Shown here: in pieces, positions 9,210 to 17,338 of the stretch | How positions within the stretch are numbered: position 1 is the first letter of the stretch | Layout of the letters: every line of letters begins with the position of its first letter | Made by a program: the position numbers and the translations under genes | Assembly: GCF_010211765.1 (NCBI RefSeq) | Contig: NZ_PDWO01000021.1 | Coordinates: forward strand, 1 to 39,303 | Direction: 5' to 3' | Origin: Pseudoxanthomonas kaohsiungensis | GTDB lineage: Bacteria > Pseudomonadota > Gammaproteobacteria > Xanthomonadales > Xanthomonadaceae | Length of the DNA stretch: 39,303 bases | The notes under the pieces: generated by a model | Told to the model about the DNA's origin: nothing | Database searches by the model: none | The model's input: only the letters and a program-made list of their open reading frames with translations

Positions 9210-9349
9210 AGCGGGGCAAGCCCCGCTCTACGACGGCGCAATGCCCTGGTACGCGCTCGGGAACGAAGCCGCCTTCGTAGAGCCGGGCTCGCCCGGCTAC
9301 TCCCTCTCCGTAGAACCCCCATGAAGCAGCGGGGCAAGCCCCGCTCTAC
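9210..9349. repeat. cluster of three GTAG-headed REP palindromes
   Basis: Units lie at 9210-9231, 9277-9300 and 9328-9349. Each is a GC-rich palindrome of 22-24 bp, such as AGCGGGGCAAGCCCCGCT with CTAC at one end; the middle one has GTAG and CTAC at opposite ends. They resemble the SMAG/GTAG REP class of Stenotrophomonas and relatives. They fill the gap between the convergent ABC and MFS genes and may end both transcripts. The last unit supplies the TAG stop of the MFS gene. Confidence 0.85.
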
Positions 9350-10635
9350 GATTCGCGGCGGCGTTGGGCGCGGCCCAGGGCGAGGCCGGTGCCGGCCCAT
9401 GCCAGGGCGACGCCGGCACCGATGAACATCGCCAGCGCCGGGTGCTCGCCCATCAGGTCCAGCAGACGCTTGACCCAGGCGCTGAGCGCGTCGCCGCCGC
9501 GGTACACCACCGTGTCGATGAAGTTCTTCGCCTTGTACTTCTGCTCGGCCGGCACGACGGTGTAGAGCATCTCGCGGCCCGGCCGCACGAACGCATATTC
9601 GCCGGCGCGACGGGCCACCATCACCACCACGAACACGGCGAACACCGGCGCCAGTGCCAGCCACAGGAAGCCGAAGGCCATCACCAGCGGTACGCCGACC
9701 AGCAGCACGCCCACGCCCAGACGCTGCGCGATGCGGCCGGTGAGGAACAGTTGGGTGAGGATCGCCAGCGCCTGGACCACGGTGTCGATCAGGCCGAATA
9801 CCTGGGTCTGCCGTTCCCGATCGGGGAACAGTTCGGCGACGAAACGCGCCTGTTCGAAGTACAGGAACGTGGTCACCGTGGCCAGCAGCACCACGAAAAG
9901 TGCGATGCCCAGCAGGTACGGCGAGCGGAACACCGCGGTGGCGCCGGCGAACGGGTTGCCGCCGAGCGGCTGCCGGCGCTGGATCGGCATTTCCGCGCTG
10001 TCGAGCGGATGCAGGTCGCGCCAGCGGTGCAACCACAACGCCATCGCCGAGCTGCCGGCGATGAACAGCGACGACAGCACCAGCAAGCCGCCATGGCCCA
10101 GCACCCCGACCAGCACCGTGGCCAGCAGCGGGCCGAGCAGTCCGCCGGCACTCGCCCCGGCGGCGATCAGCGCGAACAGGCGCTTGGCTTCGGCGCTGGC
10201 GAACACGTCGGCCAGCACGCTCCAGGCCAGCGAGATCAGCAGCAGGTTGACCACCGAGATCCAGATGTAGAACGCGCGGCCGGCCCAGACGTTCTCCGGT
10301 TGCAGCGCCAGGCTGGCGGCGAAGCCGAGCAGGCTGGCCACCACCAGCCCGAACACCCACGGCACGATCGTCCGCCGCGCGACCCTGGAGGCGATCCAGC
10401 CGTACAGCGGCAGCACCGCCACGGTCGCCACGAAGGTCCCGGTGAACAGCCATTGCAGGTTGTCCACCCCGCCGGCGACGCCCATCGTCTCGCGCACCGG
10501 CCGCAGCATGAAGTAGCCGGTGAACAGCAGGAAGAACATCGCCAGCCCGGCGGCGACCGCGGGTGCCTCGTGCGGCCGCACCCCGAACAGGCGCGACAGC
10601 CACGCCACGCGATGCGGATGATCCGGCGCGCCCAT
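9346..10635 (-). CDS. MFS-type transporter with resemblance to NTP/NDP exchange carriers
   Basis: This inner-membrane carrier of 429 residues has about twelve hydrophobic segments. The N-terminal FTGYFMLRPVRETMGV and the late segment VRPGREMLYTVVPAEQKYKAKNFIDTVVYRGGD (about 350-382) are typical of the bacterial group annotated as MFS or Npt1/Npt2-like nucleotide transporters. The transported compound is not known for free-living members. It follows the aldo/keto reductase after ten bases, so the two probably form an operon. GGAGG lies directly against the ATG, which is too close, so a start slightly further in (such as the GTG at 10606-10608) is possible. The stop codon TAG is part of a REP element's CTAC end (9346-9349). 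Confidence 0.85.
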   Translation of the reverse strand: MGAPDHPHRVAWLSRLFGVRPHEAPAVAAGLAMFFLLFTGYFMLRPVRETMGVAGGVDNLQWLFTGTFVATVAVLPLYGWIASRVARRTIVPWVFGLVVASLLGFAASLALQPENVWAGRAFYIWISVVNLLLISLAWSVLADVFASAEAKRLFALIAAGASAGGLLGPLLATVLVGVLGHGGLLVLSSLFIAGSSAMALWLHRWRDLHPLDSAEMPIQRRQPLGGNPFAGATAVFRSPYLLGIALFVVLLATVTTFLYFEQARFVAELFPDRERQTQVFGLIDTVVQALAILTQLFLTGRIAQRLGVGVLLVGVPLVMAFGFLWLALAPVFAVFVVVMVARRAGEYAFVRPGREMLYTVVPAEQKYKAKNFIDTVVYRGGDALSAWVKRLLDLMGEHPALAMFIGAGVALAWAGTGLALGRAQRRRES

Positions 10636-10645
10636 CCTCCGCGCC

Positions 10646-11587
10646 TCAGGCCGCGAACTGCCGGACGAGCTCCTGCTGCTGCGCCGCCGTCAGCAAGGGC
10701 CCGCGCCCGGCCTTGAGCTGGTCGAGCTGGCGCTCGGGCTTGCCGGTGGCCGGGATCACCACGGTGACCGCCGGATGGCTGATCGCGAACTTGAGGAACA
10801 TCTGCGCCCACGAGGTCACCCCCGCCTCCGCCGCCCACCCCGGCAACGGCACGTCCTTGACCTGGGCGAACAGCTTGCCGTCGTCGAAGGCACGATTGAC
10901 GAGCACGGCCACGCCCTTGTCCTGCGCCAGCGGCAACACCGTCCTGGCGGCATTGGTGGAATTGACCGAGTAGTGGATCTGGATGAAGTCCAGCTTCTCG
11001 CCGCGCAGGATCCGCTCGAGTTCCGGCAGGCCGGCATCGGTGTAATGCGTGACGCCGACATACCTGGTCTTGCCCTGCGCCTTGAGTTCGCGCGCATAGG
11101 CCAGCTGGGCCTGCCAGTCGCGCAGGTTGTGGACCTGCAGCAGTTCGACCTTGCCGGTGCGCAGCCGGCGCAGCGATTCGGCCCACTGCGCCTCGGCGGC
11201 CTGGCGGCTGTCGGCGGCGATCTTGGTGGCGATGAAGGCCTTGTCGCGCCAGCCACCGTCGTGCAGCAGGCTGCCGACCACCTCGTCGGAGCGCCCGTAG
11301 TTGGGCGAGGTGTCGATCAACCTGGCGCCGCCGTCGAAGAAGATCTTCGCCACCTGCTGCAGCTGGGCGTATTCGGGCGAACCGATCGCCACGTCGTAGC
11401 TGCCGGAAGTGCCGGCGCCGATCACGGGCAGCTGTTCGCCGCTGGACGGGATCGGGCGGGTGAGCAGGGGAGCGGATGCCGCGGGGGCGGCGAACAGCGG
11501 CCCCACGCCGGCGAGGGCGCCGAGGCCGGCGACGACGGATGTGGCGAGGGCTGAATCGAGGAAGCGGCGGCGCGAGGGGCAGTGCAT
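10646..11587 (-). CDS. aldo/keto reductase, Tat-exported
   Basis: The 313-residue protein has an N-terminal twin-arginine signal (CPSRRRFLDSALATSVVAG, residues 3-21, then a cleavage region near AAPAASA), so it is probably folded in the cytoplasm and exported to the periplasm. The aldo/keto reductase barrel follows: FDGGARLIDTSPNYGRSDEVVG (catalytic D and Y), K in FIATKIA, ELLQVHNL, and a late cofactor-binding stretch VVIPATGKPERQLDQL. NAD(P)H-dependent reduction of carbonyls is the family activity; how a periplasmic member gets its cofactor is unclear. The start at 11587 was chosen because it gives the Tat signal and has GGAG upstream. It heads an operon with the MFS gene and diverges from the mntP riboswitch. 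Confidence 0.9.
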   Translation of the reverse strand: MHCPSRRRFLDSALATSVVAGLGALAGVGPLFAAPAASAPLLTRPIPSSGEQLPVIGAGTSGSYDVAIGSPEYAQLQQVAKIFFDGGARLIDTSPNYGRSDEVVGSLLHDGGWRDKAFIATKIAADSRQAAEAQWAESLRRLRTGKVELLQVHNLRDWQAQLAYARELKAQGKTRYVGVTHYTDAGLPELERILRGEKLDFIQIHYSVNSTNAARTVLPLAQDKGVAVLVNRAFDDGKLFAQVKDVPLPGWAAEAGVTSWAQMFLKFAISHPAVTVVIPATGKPERQLDQLKAGRGPLLTAAQQQELVRQFAA

Positions 11588-11724
11588 GGTCGTGACTCCG
11601 TGGACTGGCGGCGCACAGTGGCCGGATCCCGATCCTACCGGCCCCGACTTTGGCCGCATGTGCACATCGGCATGGTCGGCCGGATCCGCGGGCCGCGGCC
11701 GCCGGGCCGCCGCGGCCCGCGTGG

Positions 11725-11730
11725 TATCCT
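11725..11730 (+). promoter_or_regulatory. -10 box of the mntP/riboswitch promoter
   Basis: TATCCT lies about 14 bases before the start of the riboswitch aptamer. No good -35 is visible. Confidence 0.4.
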
Positions 11731-11737
11731 GCGCGTC

Positions 11738-11876
11738 CCTCCTTGGGGAGTAGCCTGCTCCGTGCGCCATGCACGGAGCGTCCGCGTCAACATGCTCGGC
11801 CCACCGTGGCCGTGGCGCGGACAACCCGCGGCCCGGATCGACGATCCGCGGCCACCGGGACTGGCGAGACCAATGG
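11738..11876 (+). promoter_or_regulatory. manganese-sensing yybP-ykoY riboswitch
   Basis: The conserved parts of the yybP-ykoY aptamer occur in order: TTGGGGAGTAGCC (11743-11755), CGTCAACATGCTCGGCC (about 11784-11800) and CTGGCGAGACCAATGG (about 11861-11876). Variable stems lie between them, including CTCCGTGC/GCACGGAG right after the first block. In this class the two loop regions dock and bind Mn2+, and expression of the downstream exporter rises. Its position just upstream of mntP fits. Confidence 0.93.
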
Positions 11877-11911
11877 CCTGCCGGCGCGTCGTGGTTGGAC
11901 GCTGGCGGGCC
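11875..11911 (+). promoter_or_regulatory. hairpin in the likely expression platform of the Mn riboswitch
   Basis: GGCCTGCCGGCG (11875-11886) can pair with CGCTGGCGGGCC (11900-11911): ten Watson-Crick pairs plus two G-T pairs around a 13-base loop. The 5' arm overlaps the last bases of the aptamer, so the two structures could be mutually exclusive. No T-run follows and no clear Shine-Dalgarno precedes the ATG, so control may act at translation or via Rho. Confidence 0.55.
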
Positions 11912-11940
11912 GTGTCCGCCCTTCCAGCCCGGTGCGTTCG

Positions 11941-12513
11941 ATGAGCCCGTTTTCGATCCTCCTGATCGGCATCGCCATGTCGACCGACGCCTTTGCCGCC
12001 GCCGTCGGCAAGGGCGCGGCGATGCAAAGACCCCGGTTCCCCCAGGCGCTGCGCGCCGGCCTGATCTTCGGCGCGATCGAGGCCATCACCCCGGTCATCG
12101 GCTGGCTGCTCGGCCACGCCGCCGCGCGTTACATCACCGCCTGGGACCACTGGATCGCCTTCGGCGTGCTGGGCCTGCTCGGCCTGCACATGATCTGGAA
12201 CGGTTTCAGGCCCGACAGCGACGACGACGGGCAGGCAATACGCCACCACGGCTTCTGGGGCCTGGCCGCCACCGGCCTGGGCACCAGCATCGACGCGATG
12301 GCGGTGGGCGTGAGCCTGGCCTTCCTCGATGCGCCGATCGCGGTGGTGGCGGCGGTCATCGGCCTGTGCACCCTGGTGATGGTCACCACCGGCATCATGC
12401 TCGGCCGGGTCCTGGGCGCGCTGGCCGGCAAGCGCGCCGAGATCCTCGGCGGCGTGATCATGATCGCGATCGGCAGCGTGATCCTGCACGAGCACCTGAG
12501 CGGCGCGGCCTGA
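11941..12513 (+). CDS. mntP: manganese efflux pump MntP
   Basis: This inner-membrane exporter removes excess Mn2+ from the cytoplasm. The 190 residues form six hydrophobic segments in two similar halves. Each half has the family's acidic motif: [13 protein letters not shown] (about 13-25) and [15 protein letters not shown] (about 117-131). The length is the family norm. The ATG at 11941 gives the usual N-terminus; no strong ribosome-binding site precedes it. The gene lies directly behind a yybP-ykoY riboswitch, which independently supports the assignment and indicates induction by manganese. It converges with a universal stress protein gene across degenerate REP-like repeats. Confidence 0.97.
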   Translation: MSPFSILLIGIAMSTDAFAAAVGKGAAMQRPRFPQALRAGLIFGAIEAITPVIGWLLGHAAARYITAWDHWIAFGVLGLLGLHMIWNGFRPDSDDDGQAIRHHGFWGLAATGLGTSIDAMAVGVSLAFLDAPIAVVAAVIGLCTLVMVTTGIMLGRVLGALAGKRAEILGGVIMIAIGSVILHEHLSGAA

Positions 12514-12614
12514 GGTCGCCCGGTCTACCGCGGCCACGGCTGCGGCAGGCAAGCAGCCCCACGCCCTCGCTGCGGCGCTTTTCCACGGACGCATGTCCGG
12601 TCTCCCGGCTCCTG

Positions 12615-12773
12615 CAACAATGGCGGCGCTGGCCCGTCTGTAGGAGCACAGCTTGCTGGCGACGCGGGCGCCGGGGCCGCGAGGTGTCGCCCGTGTCGAC
12701 GCCGTCGCGGCGCGGGCGGCGGCTACAACCACGGCGGCGCTGGCTCCCATGCAGGAGCACAGATCGCTGGCGG
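12615..12773. repeat. pair of diverged direct repeats related to REP elements
   Basis: Two copies of about 47 bp (12615-12661 and 12726-12773) share CAACNANGGCGGCGCTGG and GCAGGAGCACAGNTNGCTGGC-type sequence. The first contains GTAGGAGC (12640-12647). They fill the gap between the convergent mntP and universal stress protein genes. I see no gene in this stretch. Confidence 0.6.
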
Positions 12774-12775
12774 CC

Positions 12776-13222
12776 TCAGCGCACCACGAGCACCGGTACG
12801 GTCGCCTTGGCCAGCACCGCCTGGGTCTGGCTGCCGAGCAGCACCCGCCCCAGTCCACGTCGACCGTGCGAAGCCATCACCACCAGTCCGGCGCCGTGGC
12901 TGGCGGCGGCCTGCACGATCGCGTCCGACGGAAAGCCATCGGGCACGTGCACCGTCTCGCAGGCCACGCCGGCCGCGGCGGCCTGGCCCAGCGCGTCCTG
13001 CAGGATCCGCTGGGCCGAATGCGCGCAGCCCTCGCGGTATTCCTGCTGCATCGCCGGGTCGGCCGACAGCGCCAGCGCATCGTCGAAGGCCGGCATCCAC
13101 GGTTCGGTCACGGTCACCACGACCACCGGCACGCGCAGCGCCGCGGCCAGCGCCAGGCCATGGCGCAGCCCCTTTCCGGCCAGTTCCGAGCCGTCGGTGG
13201 CGATCAGGATGCGGTCGTACAT
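12776..13222 (-). CDS. universal stress protein (UspA family)
   Basis: The 148-residue cytoplasmic protein is a single Usp domain. It starts with YDRILIATDGSELA, where the D is the conserved ATP-contact residue. Near the C-terminus, ASHGRRGLGRVLLGS (about 119-133) fits the G-x2-G-x9-G-S ATP-binding motif except that the first glycine is alanine. It therefore probably binds ATP and belongs to the stress-survival class, though its partner process is unknown. The start at 13222 was chosen for GGGGAG about eight bases upstream; an ATG further out lacks one. The first 13 residues of the longest frame are likely untranslated. Confidence 0.9.
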   Translation of the reverse strand: MYDRILIATDGSELAGKGLRHGLALAAALRVPVVVVTVTEPWMPAFDDALALSADPAMQQEYREGCAHSAQRILQDALGQAAAAGVACETVHVPDGFPSDAIVQAAASHGAGLVVMASHGRRGLGRVLLGSQTQAVLAKATVPVLVVR

Positions 13223-13346
13223 GGCGGGCTCCCCGGGGGACATATCCGCATTGCACACCCGCCGCGCGGATCAGGCAACCGCCGCCATGGAGGCGGGCGG
13301 GCCGGCGGGCCGGCGGCCGGGAGTGCCGGAGTTGCGGCGTCTTTTT

Positions 13347-13439
13347 GTAGGAGCCGATTCATCGGCGACGCGACGCCATCGACACAGGCGACGACCTCGG
13401 TGCTCGCACGCACGCGTCGCCGATGAATCGGCTCCTGCA
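13347..13439. repeat. inverted pair of GTAGGAGCCGATTCATCGGCGAC-type REP elements
   Basis: One unit (13347-13370) begins GTAGGAGCCGATTCATCGGC. A facing copy lies at 13416-13439 with CTGC in place of CTAC. The whole can fold into a long cruciform. It occupies the space between the uvrD end and the universal stress protein start; no gene is seen there. Confidence 0.85.
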
Positions 13440-13483
13440 CGGATCGGCGCCCGGCCCGCCGCGCGGCATGCCGGGCGATGCGC

Positions 13484-15661
13484 TCAGAGCGGCTGCAGGT
13501 TGGCGAAGGCCAGCACCAGCCACTTGCTGCCGGCGTCGTCGAAATTGACCTGCACGCGCGCATGCGCGCCGCTGCCCTCGTAGTCGGTGACCACGCCACG
13601 ACCGAAGCTGGCATGCGCCACGCTCTGCCCCAGCTTCAGCGCCGGCGTCTCCAGCACCGGATGCGCGACCCGCGGCGGCGCGGCCATCGGCCGGGCCACC
13701 TGCACCCGCGGCCGCACCTCGTTGAGCAGGTGCCCGGGGATCTCGCGCAGGAAGCGCGAGGGCATGCCGTACATGTCCATGCCGTGGATGCGCCGGCTCT
13801 CGGCGTAGGTCATCACCAGCTTCTGCCGCGCGCGGGTGATGCCGACGTAGGCCAGGCGGCGCTCCTCCTCCAGCCGGCCGCTTTCCTCCAGCGACTTGCT
13901 GCTGGGGAACACGCCCTCCTCCACGCCGGCCAGGAACACCAGCGGGAACTCCAGGCCCTTGGCCGAATGCAGGGTCATCAGTTGCACGCCGTCCTCGTCC
14001 GCCTGGGCCTGGCCCTCGCCGGCCTCCAGCGCCGCATACGACAGGAACGCGACCAACTCGCTCATGCTCTCCTGGTCGTCGTCCAGTTCGGCGCGCGAGA
14101 AGCGCGAGGCGACCGAGACCAGCTCGTCCAGGTTCTCCAGCCGCGATTCGGCGTCGAGCTGGCCGCGCGCCTCGCTGCTCCAGTGCTCGCGCAGGCCGGA
14201 GCGGGCCAGCACGTGGTCGACCCGGTCCTTCAGCGCCAGGTCGGTGGTTTCCGCATCCAGCGCCTCGACCAGGCTCAGGAAGCCGGCGACCGCGTTGCGC
14301 GCGCGGGCGGCCAGCGCGTTCTCGCTCACCAACGTGCTGGCGGCCTGCCACAGCGAGACCGCCGATTCGCGGGCGCGGCGCCGCACCTCGTCCAGGGTGC
14401 GGTCGCCGATGCCGCGGGCCGGCGTGTTGACGGTGCGCTCGAAGGCGGCGTCGTCGGCGCGGTTGGCGACCAGGCGCAGGTAGGCCAGGGTGTCCTTGAC
14501 CTCGGCGCGCTCGAAGAAGCGCATGCCGCCATAGACGCGATACGGCACCTGTTCGGCCAGCAGTACTTCTTCCAGCGCGCGCGACTGCGCGTTGCTGCGG
14601 TAGAGCACCGCCGCCTCGCGCCAGCTGCCGCCGTCGCGCACCCACTGGCGGATGCGCTCGACCACGAAGCGCGCCTCGTCCATCTCGTTGTAGGCCGCGT
14701 ACACGTCCACCGGCTCGCCCTCGCCGCTGTCGGTCCACAGCTGCTTGCCGATGCGGTCGGGGTTGTGCGAGATCACCGCGTTGGCGGCGTTGAGGATGTT
14801 GGCGGAAGAGCGGTAGTTCTGCTCCAGGCGGATGGTCTTCGCGCCCGGGAAGTCGCGCAGGAACTGCTGCACGTTCTCGACCTTGGCGCCGCGCCAGCCG
14901 TAGATGGCCTGGTCGTCGTCGCCGACCACGAACACCCGGCCGCTGTCACCGGCCAGCACGCGCACGAACGCATACTGGATCGCGTTGGTGTCCTGGAACT
15001 CGTCGACCAGGATGTCGCGGAAGCGGGCGCGGTAGTGGCCCAGCAACGCCGGGTTGTCGCGCAGCAGCTCATGCGCGCGCAGCAGCAGTTCGGCGAAGTC
15101 GACCAGCCCGGCGCGGTCGCAGCGCTCCTGGTACAGCGCGTAGGCGCGGCGCAGCGCATCGGTCCACGGGTCGTCCCCGGGCTGGATGTGCTGCGGGCGG
15201 CGGCCCTCGTCCTTCTGCGCGTTGATCCACCAGGCGATCTGCCGCGGCGGGAAGCGGCCGTCGTCCAGCTCCAACTGCTGGGCCACGCGCTTGACCAGGC
15301 GCAGCTGGTCGTCGCTGTCGAGCACCTGGAACGACTCCGGCAGCCGCGCCTCGTTCCAGTGCAGCCGCAGCAGGCGGTGGGCGATGCCGTGGAAGGTGCC
15401 GATCCACATGCCGCGCGCGCCGTGGCGCAGCTGCGCGTCGGCGCGCGCGCGCATCTCGCCGGCCGCCTTGTTGGTGAAGGTGACGGCCAGGATCCCGTGC
15501 GCCGGCACGCCCTGGACCTCGTTGAGCCAGGCAATGCGGTGGGTCAGGACCCGGGTCTTGCCGGAGCCGGCGCCAGCCAGCACCAGGTAGTGGCCCGGCG
15601 GGGCGGATACGGCTTCGCGCTGGGCGGCATTGAGGTCGTCGAGCAGGTGGGAGACATCCAT
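13484..15661 (-). CDS. uvrD: DNA helicase II UvrD
   Basis: This superfamily 1A 3'-5' helicase acts in nucleotide-excision and mismatch repair. The 725 residues include motif I LAGAGSGKTRVLTHRIAWL (about 28-46), GNF/TFTNKAAGEMR (about 66), motif II VDEFQDTN, motif III VVGDDDQAIYGWRGA, RLEQNYRSS, motif V VQLMTLHSAKGLEFPLVFLAGVEEGVFP and motif VI EERRLAYVGITRARQKL. The C-terminal SFGRGVVTDYEGSG...WLVLAFANL is the UvrD tail, which separates it from Rep and PcrA-like enzymes. There is no Shine-Dalgarno; TAAAAT (15668-15673) ends six bases before the ATG, as at polA, suggesting a leaderless transcript. Confidence 0.96.
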   Translation of the reverse strand: MDVSHLLDDLNAAQREAVSAPPGHYLVLAGAGSGKTRVLTHRIAWLNEVQGVPAHGILAVTFTNKAAGEMRARADAQLRHGARGMWIGTFHGIAHRLLRLHWNEARLPESFQVLDSDDQLRLVKRVAQQLELDDGRFPPRQIAWWINAQKDEGRRPQHIQPGDDPWTDALRRAYALYQERCDRAGLVDFAELLLRAHELLRDNPALLGHYRARFRDILVDEFQDTNAIQYAFVRVLAGDSGRVFVVGDDDQAIYGWRGAKVENVQQFLRDFPGAKTIRLEQNYRSSANILNAANAVISHNPDRIGKQLWTDSGEGEPVDVYAAYNEMDEARFVVERIRQWVRDGGSWREAAVLYRSNAQSRALEEVLLAEQVPYRVYGGMRFFERAEVKDTLAYLRLVANRADDAAFERTVNTPARGIGDRTLDEVRRRARESAVSLWQAASTLVSENALAARARNAVAGFLSLVEALDAETTDLALKDRVDHVLARSGLREHWSSEARGQLDAESRLENLDELVSVASRFSRAELDDDQESMSELVAFLSYAALEAGEGQAQADEDGVQLMTLHSAKGLEFPLVFLAGVEEGVFPSSKSLEESGRLEEERRLAYVGITRARQKLVMTYAESRRIHGMDMYGMPSRFLREIPGHLLNEVRPRVQVARPMAAPPRVAHPVLETPALKLGQSVAHASFGRGVVTDYEGSGAHARVQVNFDDAGSKWLVLAFANLQPL

Positions 15662-15667
15662 GCCGCC

Positions 15668-15673
15668 ATTTTA
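15668..15673 (-). promoter_or_regulatory. -10 box of a putative leaderless uvrD promoter
   Basis: TAAAAT on the minus strand is followed by six bases and the uvrD ATG. The spacing is identical to that at polA in this window. A weak GGGACG could serve as the -35. Confidence 0.5.
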
Positions 15674-15755
15674 CGCGGTGGCGGCCAAGCGTCCCTGAAG
15701 CCGGTGAACCGGGACGGCTGCCCGCGCCAGTACCCGCGCGGGCGCCGGTGCTGCC

Positions 15756-16385
15756 TCAGTGGTGGGCTTCGTGCTCGCGCTTGGCGCTGACGTTGGTCAT
15801 CAGTTTGTCGGTCCAGGCGATGCCGATGGCCGACAGGATGAATACGCAGTGGATGATCGTCTGCCAGAGCACGCCGTCGGTGGTCAGGGTGCTGCAGCGG
15901 GTCGCGCCGATGTTGGCCGCGGCGGTGGCGAGCAGCTCGGGCGGGCAGAACGGCAGTCCGTTGAGGGTACCGGCGGCGATGAAGGTCTTGAGCAGGTGGA
16001 TCGAGGAGATGCCGATGATCGCCATCGCCAGCTTCACCTTCAGCACCGAGGCGTTGACATGGCTCAGCCACTCCGGCTGGTCCGGATGGCCCTCCAGGCG
16101 CAGGCGCGAGACGAAGGTCTCGTAGCCGCCGACGATCACCATCACCAGCAGGTTGGAGATCATCACCACGTCGATCAGGCCCAGCACGATCAGCATGATC
16201 TGCTGCTCGCCCAGTCCCCGCGCCTCATGGATCAGGTGCCACAGCTCCTTGCCGAACAGGAACACGTACACGCCCTGGGCCAGGATCAGCCCCAGGTACA
16301 GCGGCAGCTGCAGCCAGCGCGAGGCGAAGATCAGCGTGGACAGCGGGCTCAGGCGCGGCGCGCCGGTGGTCTGCGGATGCGACAT
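15756..16385 (-). CDS. YqhA/UPF0114 (TIGR00645) family inner-membrane protein
   Basis: The roughly 209-residue protein has four hydrophobic segments (about 20-45, 60-85, 115-135 and 170-190 from this start). The family pattern is FASRWLQLPLYLGLILAQGVYVF near the N-terminus, MLIVLGLIDVVMISNLLVMVIVGGYETFVS in the middle and LKVKLAMAIIGISSIHLLKTF. The function of this widespread family is not established. Neither the ATG at 16385 nor a GTG twelve bases further out (16395-16397) has a ribosome-binding site, as the upstream sequence is C-rich, so the start is uncertain by four codons. The histidine-rich tail EHEAHH is not a conserved feature. Confidence 0.88.
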   Translation of the reverse strand: MSHPQTTGAPRLSPLSTLIFASRWLQLPLYLGLILAQGVYVFLFGKELWHLIHEARGLGEQQIMLIVLGLIDVVMISNLLVMVIVGGYETFVSRLRLEGHPDQPEWLSHVNASVLKVKLAMAIIGISSIHLLKTFIAAGTLNGLPFCPPELLATAAANIGATRCSTLTTDGVLWQTIIHCVFILSAIGIAWTDKLMTNVSAKREHEAHH

Positions 16386-16485
16386 GGGGGGCTGCACGGG
16401 GAAAGGGACGGCGCAGGGTAGCGGCCGCGCCGCTGGCTGCCAAGCGGCGGCGCGGCCGCCCCGGGCCGGGAACGGTGTGATCCAT

Positions 16486-16512
16486 CCCCGGCGCGTCGCC
16501 GGGGCCTACACT
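16486..16512 (+). promoter_or_regulatory. gst promoter region with a GC-rich palindrome
   Basis: A perfect 8-bp stem CCCCGGCG/CGCCGGGG (16486-16493 and 16497-16504, loop of three) lies immediately before a -10-like TACACT (16507-16512). It would sit in the promoter spacer, where a bound regulator could block polymerase. No good -35 is visible. Confidence 0.4.
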
Positions 16513-16540
16513 CGCGGCTCCCCCTCCCAGGAGTCGCCGC

Positions 16541-17227
16541 ATGATCGACCTGTACTACTGGCCCACGCCCAACGGCCACAAGATCACCCTGTTCCTCGAG
16601 GAGACCGGGCTGCCGTACACGGTCAAGCCGGTGGACATCGGCAAGGGCGACCAGTTCCAGCCGGAGTTCCTGGCCTTCTCGCCCAACAACAAGATGCCCG
16701 CGATCATCGACCATGCGCCCGCCGACGGCGGCGCGCCGCTGAGCGTGTTCGAATCCGGCGCGATCCTGGTCTACCTGGCCAACAAGACCGGGCGCTTCTT
16801 CGGCGCCGACGTGCGGCAGAAGGTCGAGGTCAACCAGTGGCTGATGTGGCAGATGGCCGGCCTGGGCCCGATGACCGGCCAGTACGGCCACTTCAACGTA
16901 TATGCGCCGGAAAGGATCGACTACGCGATCGACCGCTATACGCGCGAGGTGCAGCGCCTGCTCGGCGTGCTCGACCGGCGCCTGGCCGGGCGCAGCTTCA
17001 TCGCTGGCGAGGAGTACACGATCGCCGACATGGCCGCGTACCCGTGGATCAACCCGTACACCAAGGCGCCGCTGGACCTGGAGCCGTATCCGGAACTGCG
17101 CCGCTGGCACGCCGCGATCGCCGCGCGCCCGGCGACCGCACGCGCCTACGCGCTGACCGCGCAGGTCAACCCGGATGCGGGCAAGCCGCTCACTGACGAG
17201 CAGCGCAAGCAGCTGTTCGGCCGCTGA
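16541..17227 (+). CDS. glutathione S-transferase, YfcG/YghU-like (nu class)
   Basis: The 228-residue cytoplasmic enzyme belongs to the bacterial group with glutathione-disulfide or peroxide-linked activity. The thioredoxin-like N-terminal domain opens with YYWPTPNGHKITLFLEE and has the glutathione-binding block NKMPAIIDH and, after it, FESGAILVYLANKTG. The helical C-terminal domain contains GQYGHFNVYAPE and AGEEYTIADMAAYPWI, typical of YfcG. In this class the TPNxxK motif replaces the usual catalytic tyrosine or serine. AGGAG lies eight bases before the ATG. It is transcribed alone and ends before a REP pair. Confidence 0.92.
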   Translation: MIDLYYWPTPNGHKITLFLEETGLPYTVKPVDIGKGDQFQPEFLAFSPNNKMPAIIDHAPADGGAPLSVFESGAILVYLANKTGRFFGADVRQKVEVNQWLMWQMAGLGPMTGQYGHFNVYAPERIDYAIDRYTREVQRLLGVLDRRLAGRSFIAGEEYTIADMAAYPWINPYTKAPLDLEPYPELRRWHAAIAARPATARAYALTAQVNPDAGKPLTDEQRKQLFGR

Positions 17228-17258
17228 GCCGACCCCGCCGCCGAGCCTTGCGCTTTTC

Positions 17259-17330
17259 GTAGAGCGGGGCTCGCCCCGCTGCCCTTGGCGGCACATGCGA
17301 TCCACGGCAGCGGGGCGAGCCCCGCTCTAC
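17259..17330. repeat. inverted pair of GTAG REP palindromes
   Basis: GTAGAGCGGGGCTCGCCCCG (unit 17259-17280) faces its reverse complement (17309-17330) across 28 bases. The pair lies between the convergent gst and halogenase genes and is of the same class as the cluster at 9210-9349. Confidence 0.85.
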
Positions 17331-17338
17331 GCAGCGGC

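Noticed and set aside
11769..13583. 604-codon frame spanning mntP and the universal stress protein
   Set aside because: It is out of frame with both recognised genes and includes riboswitch and REP sequence.
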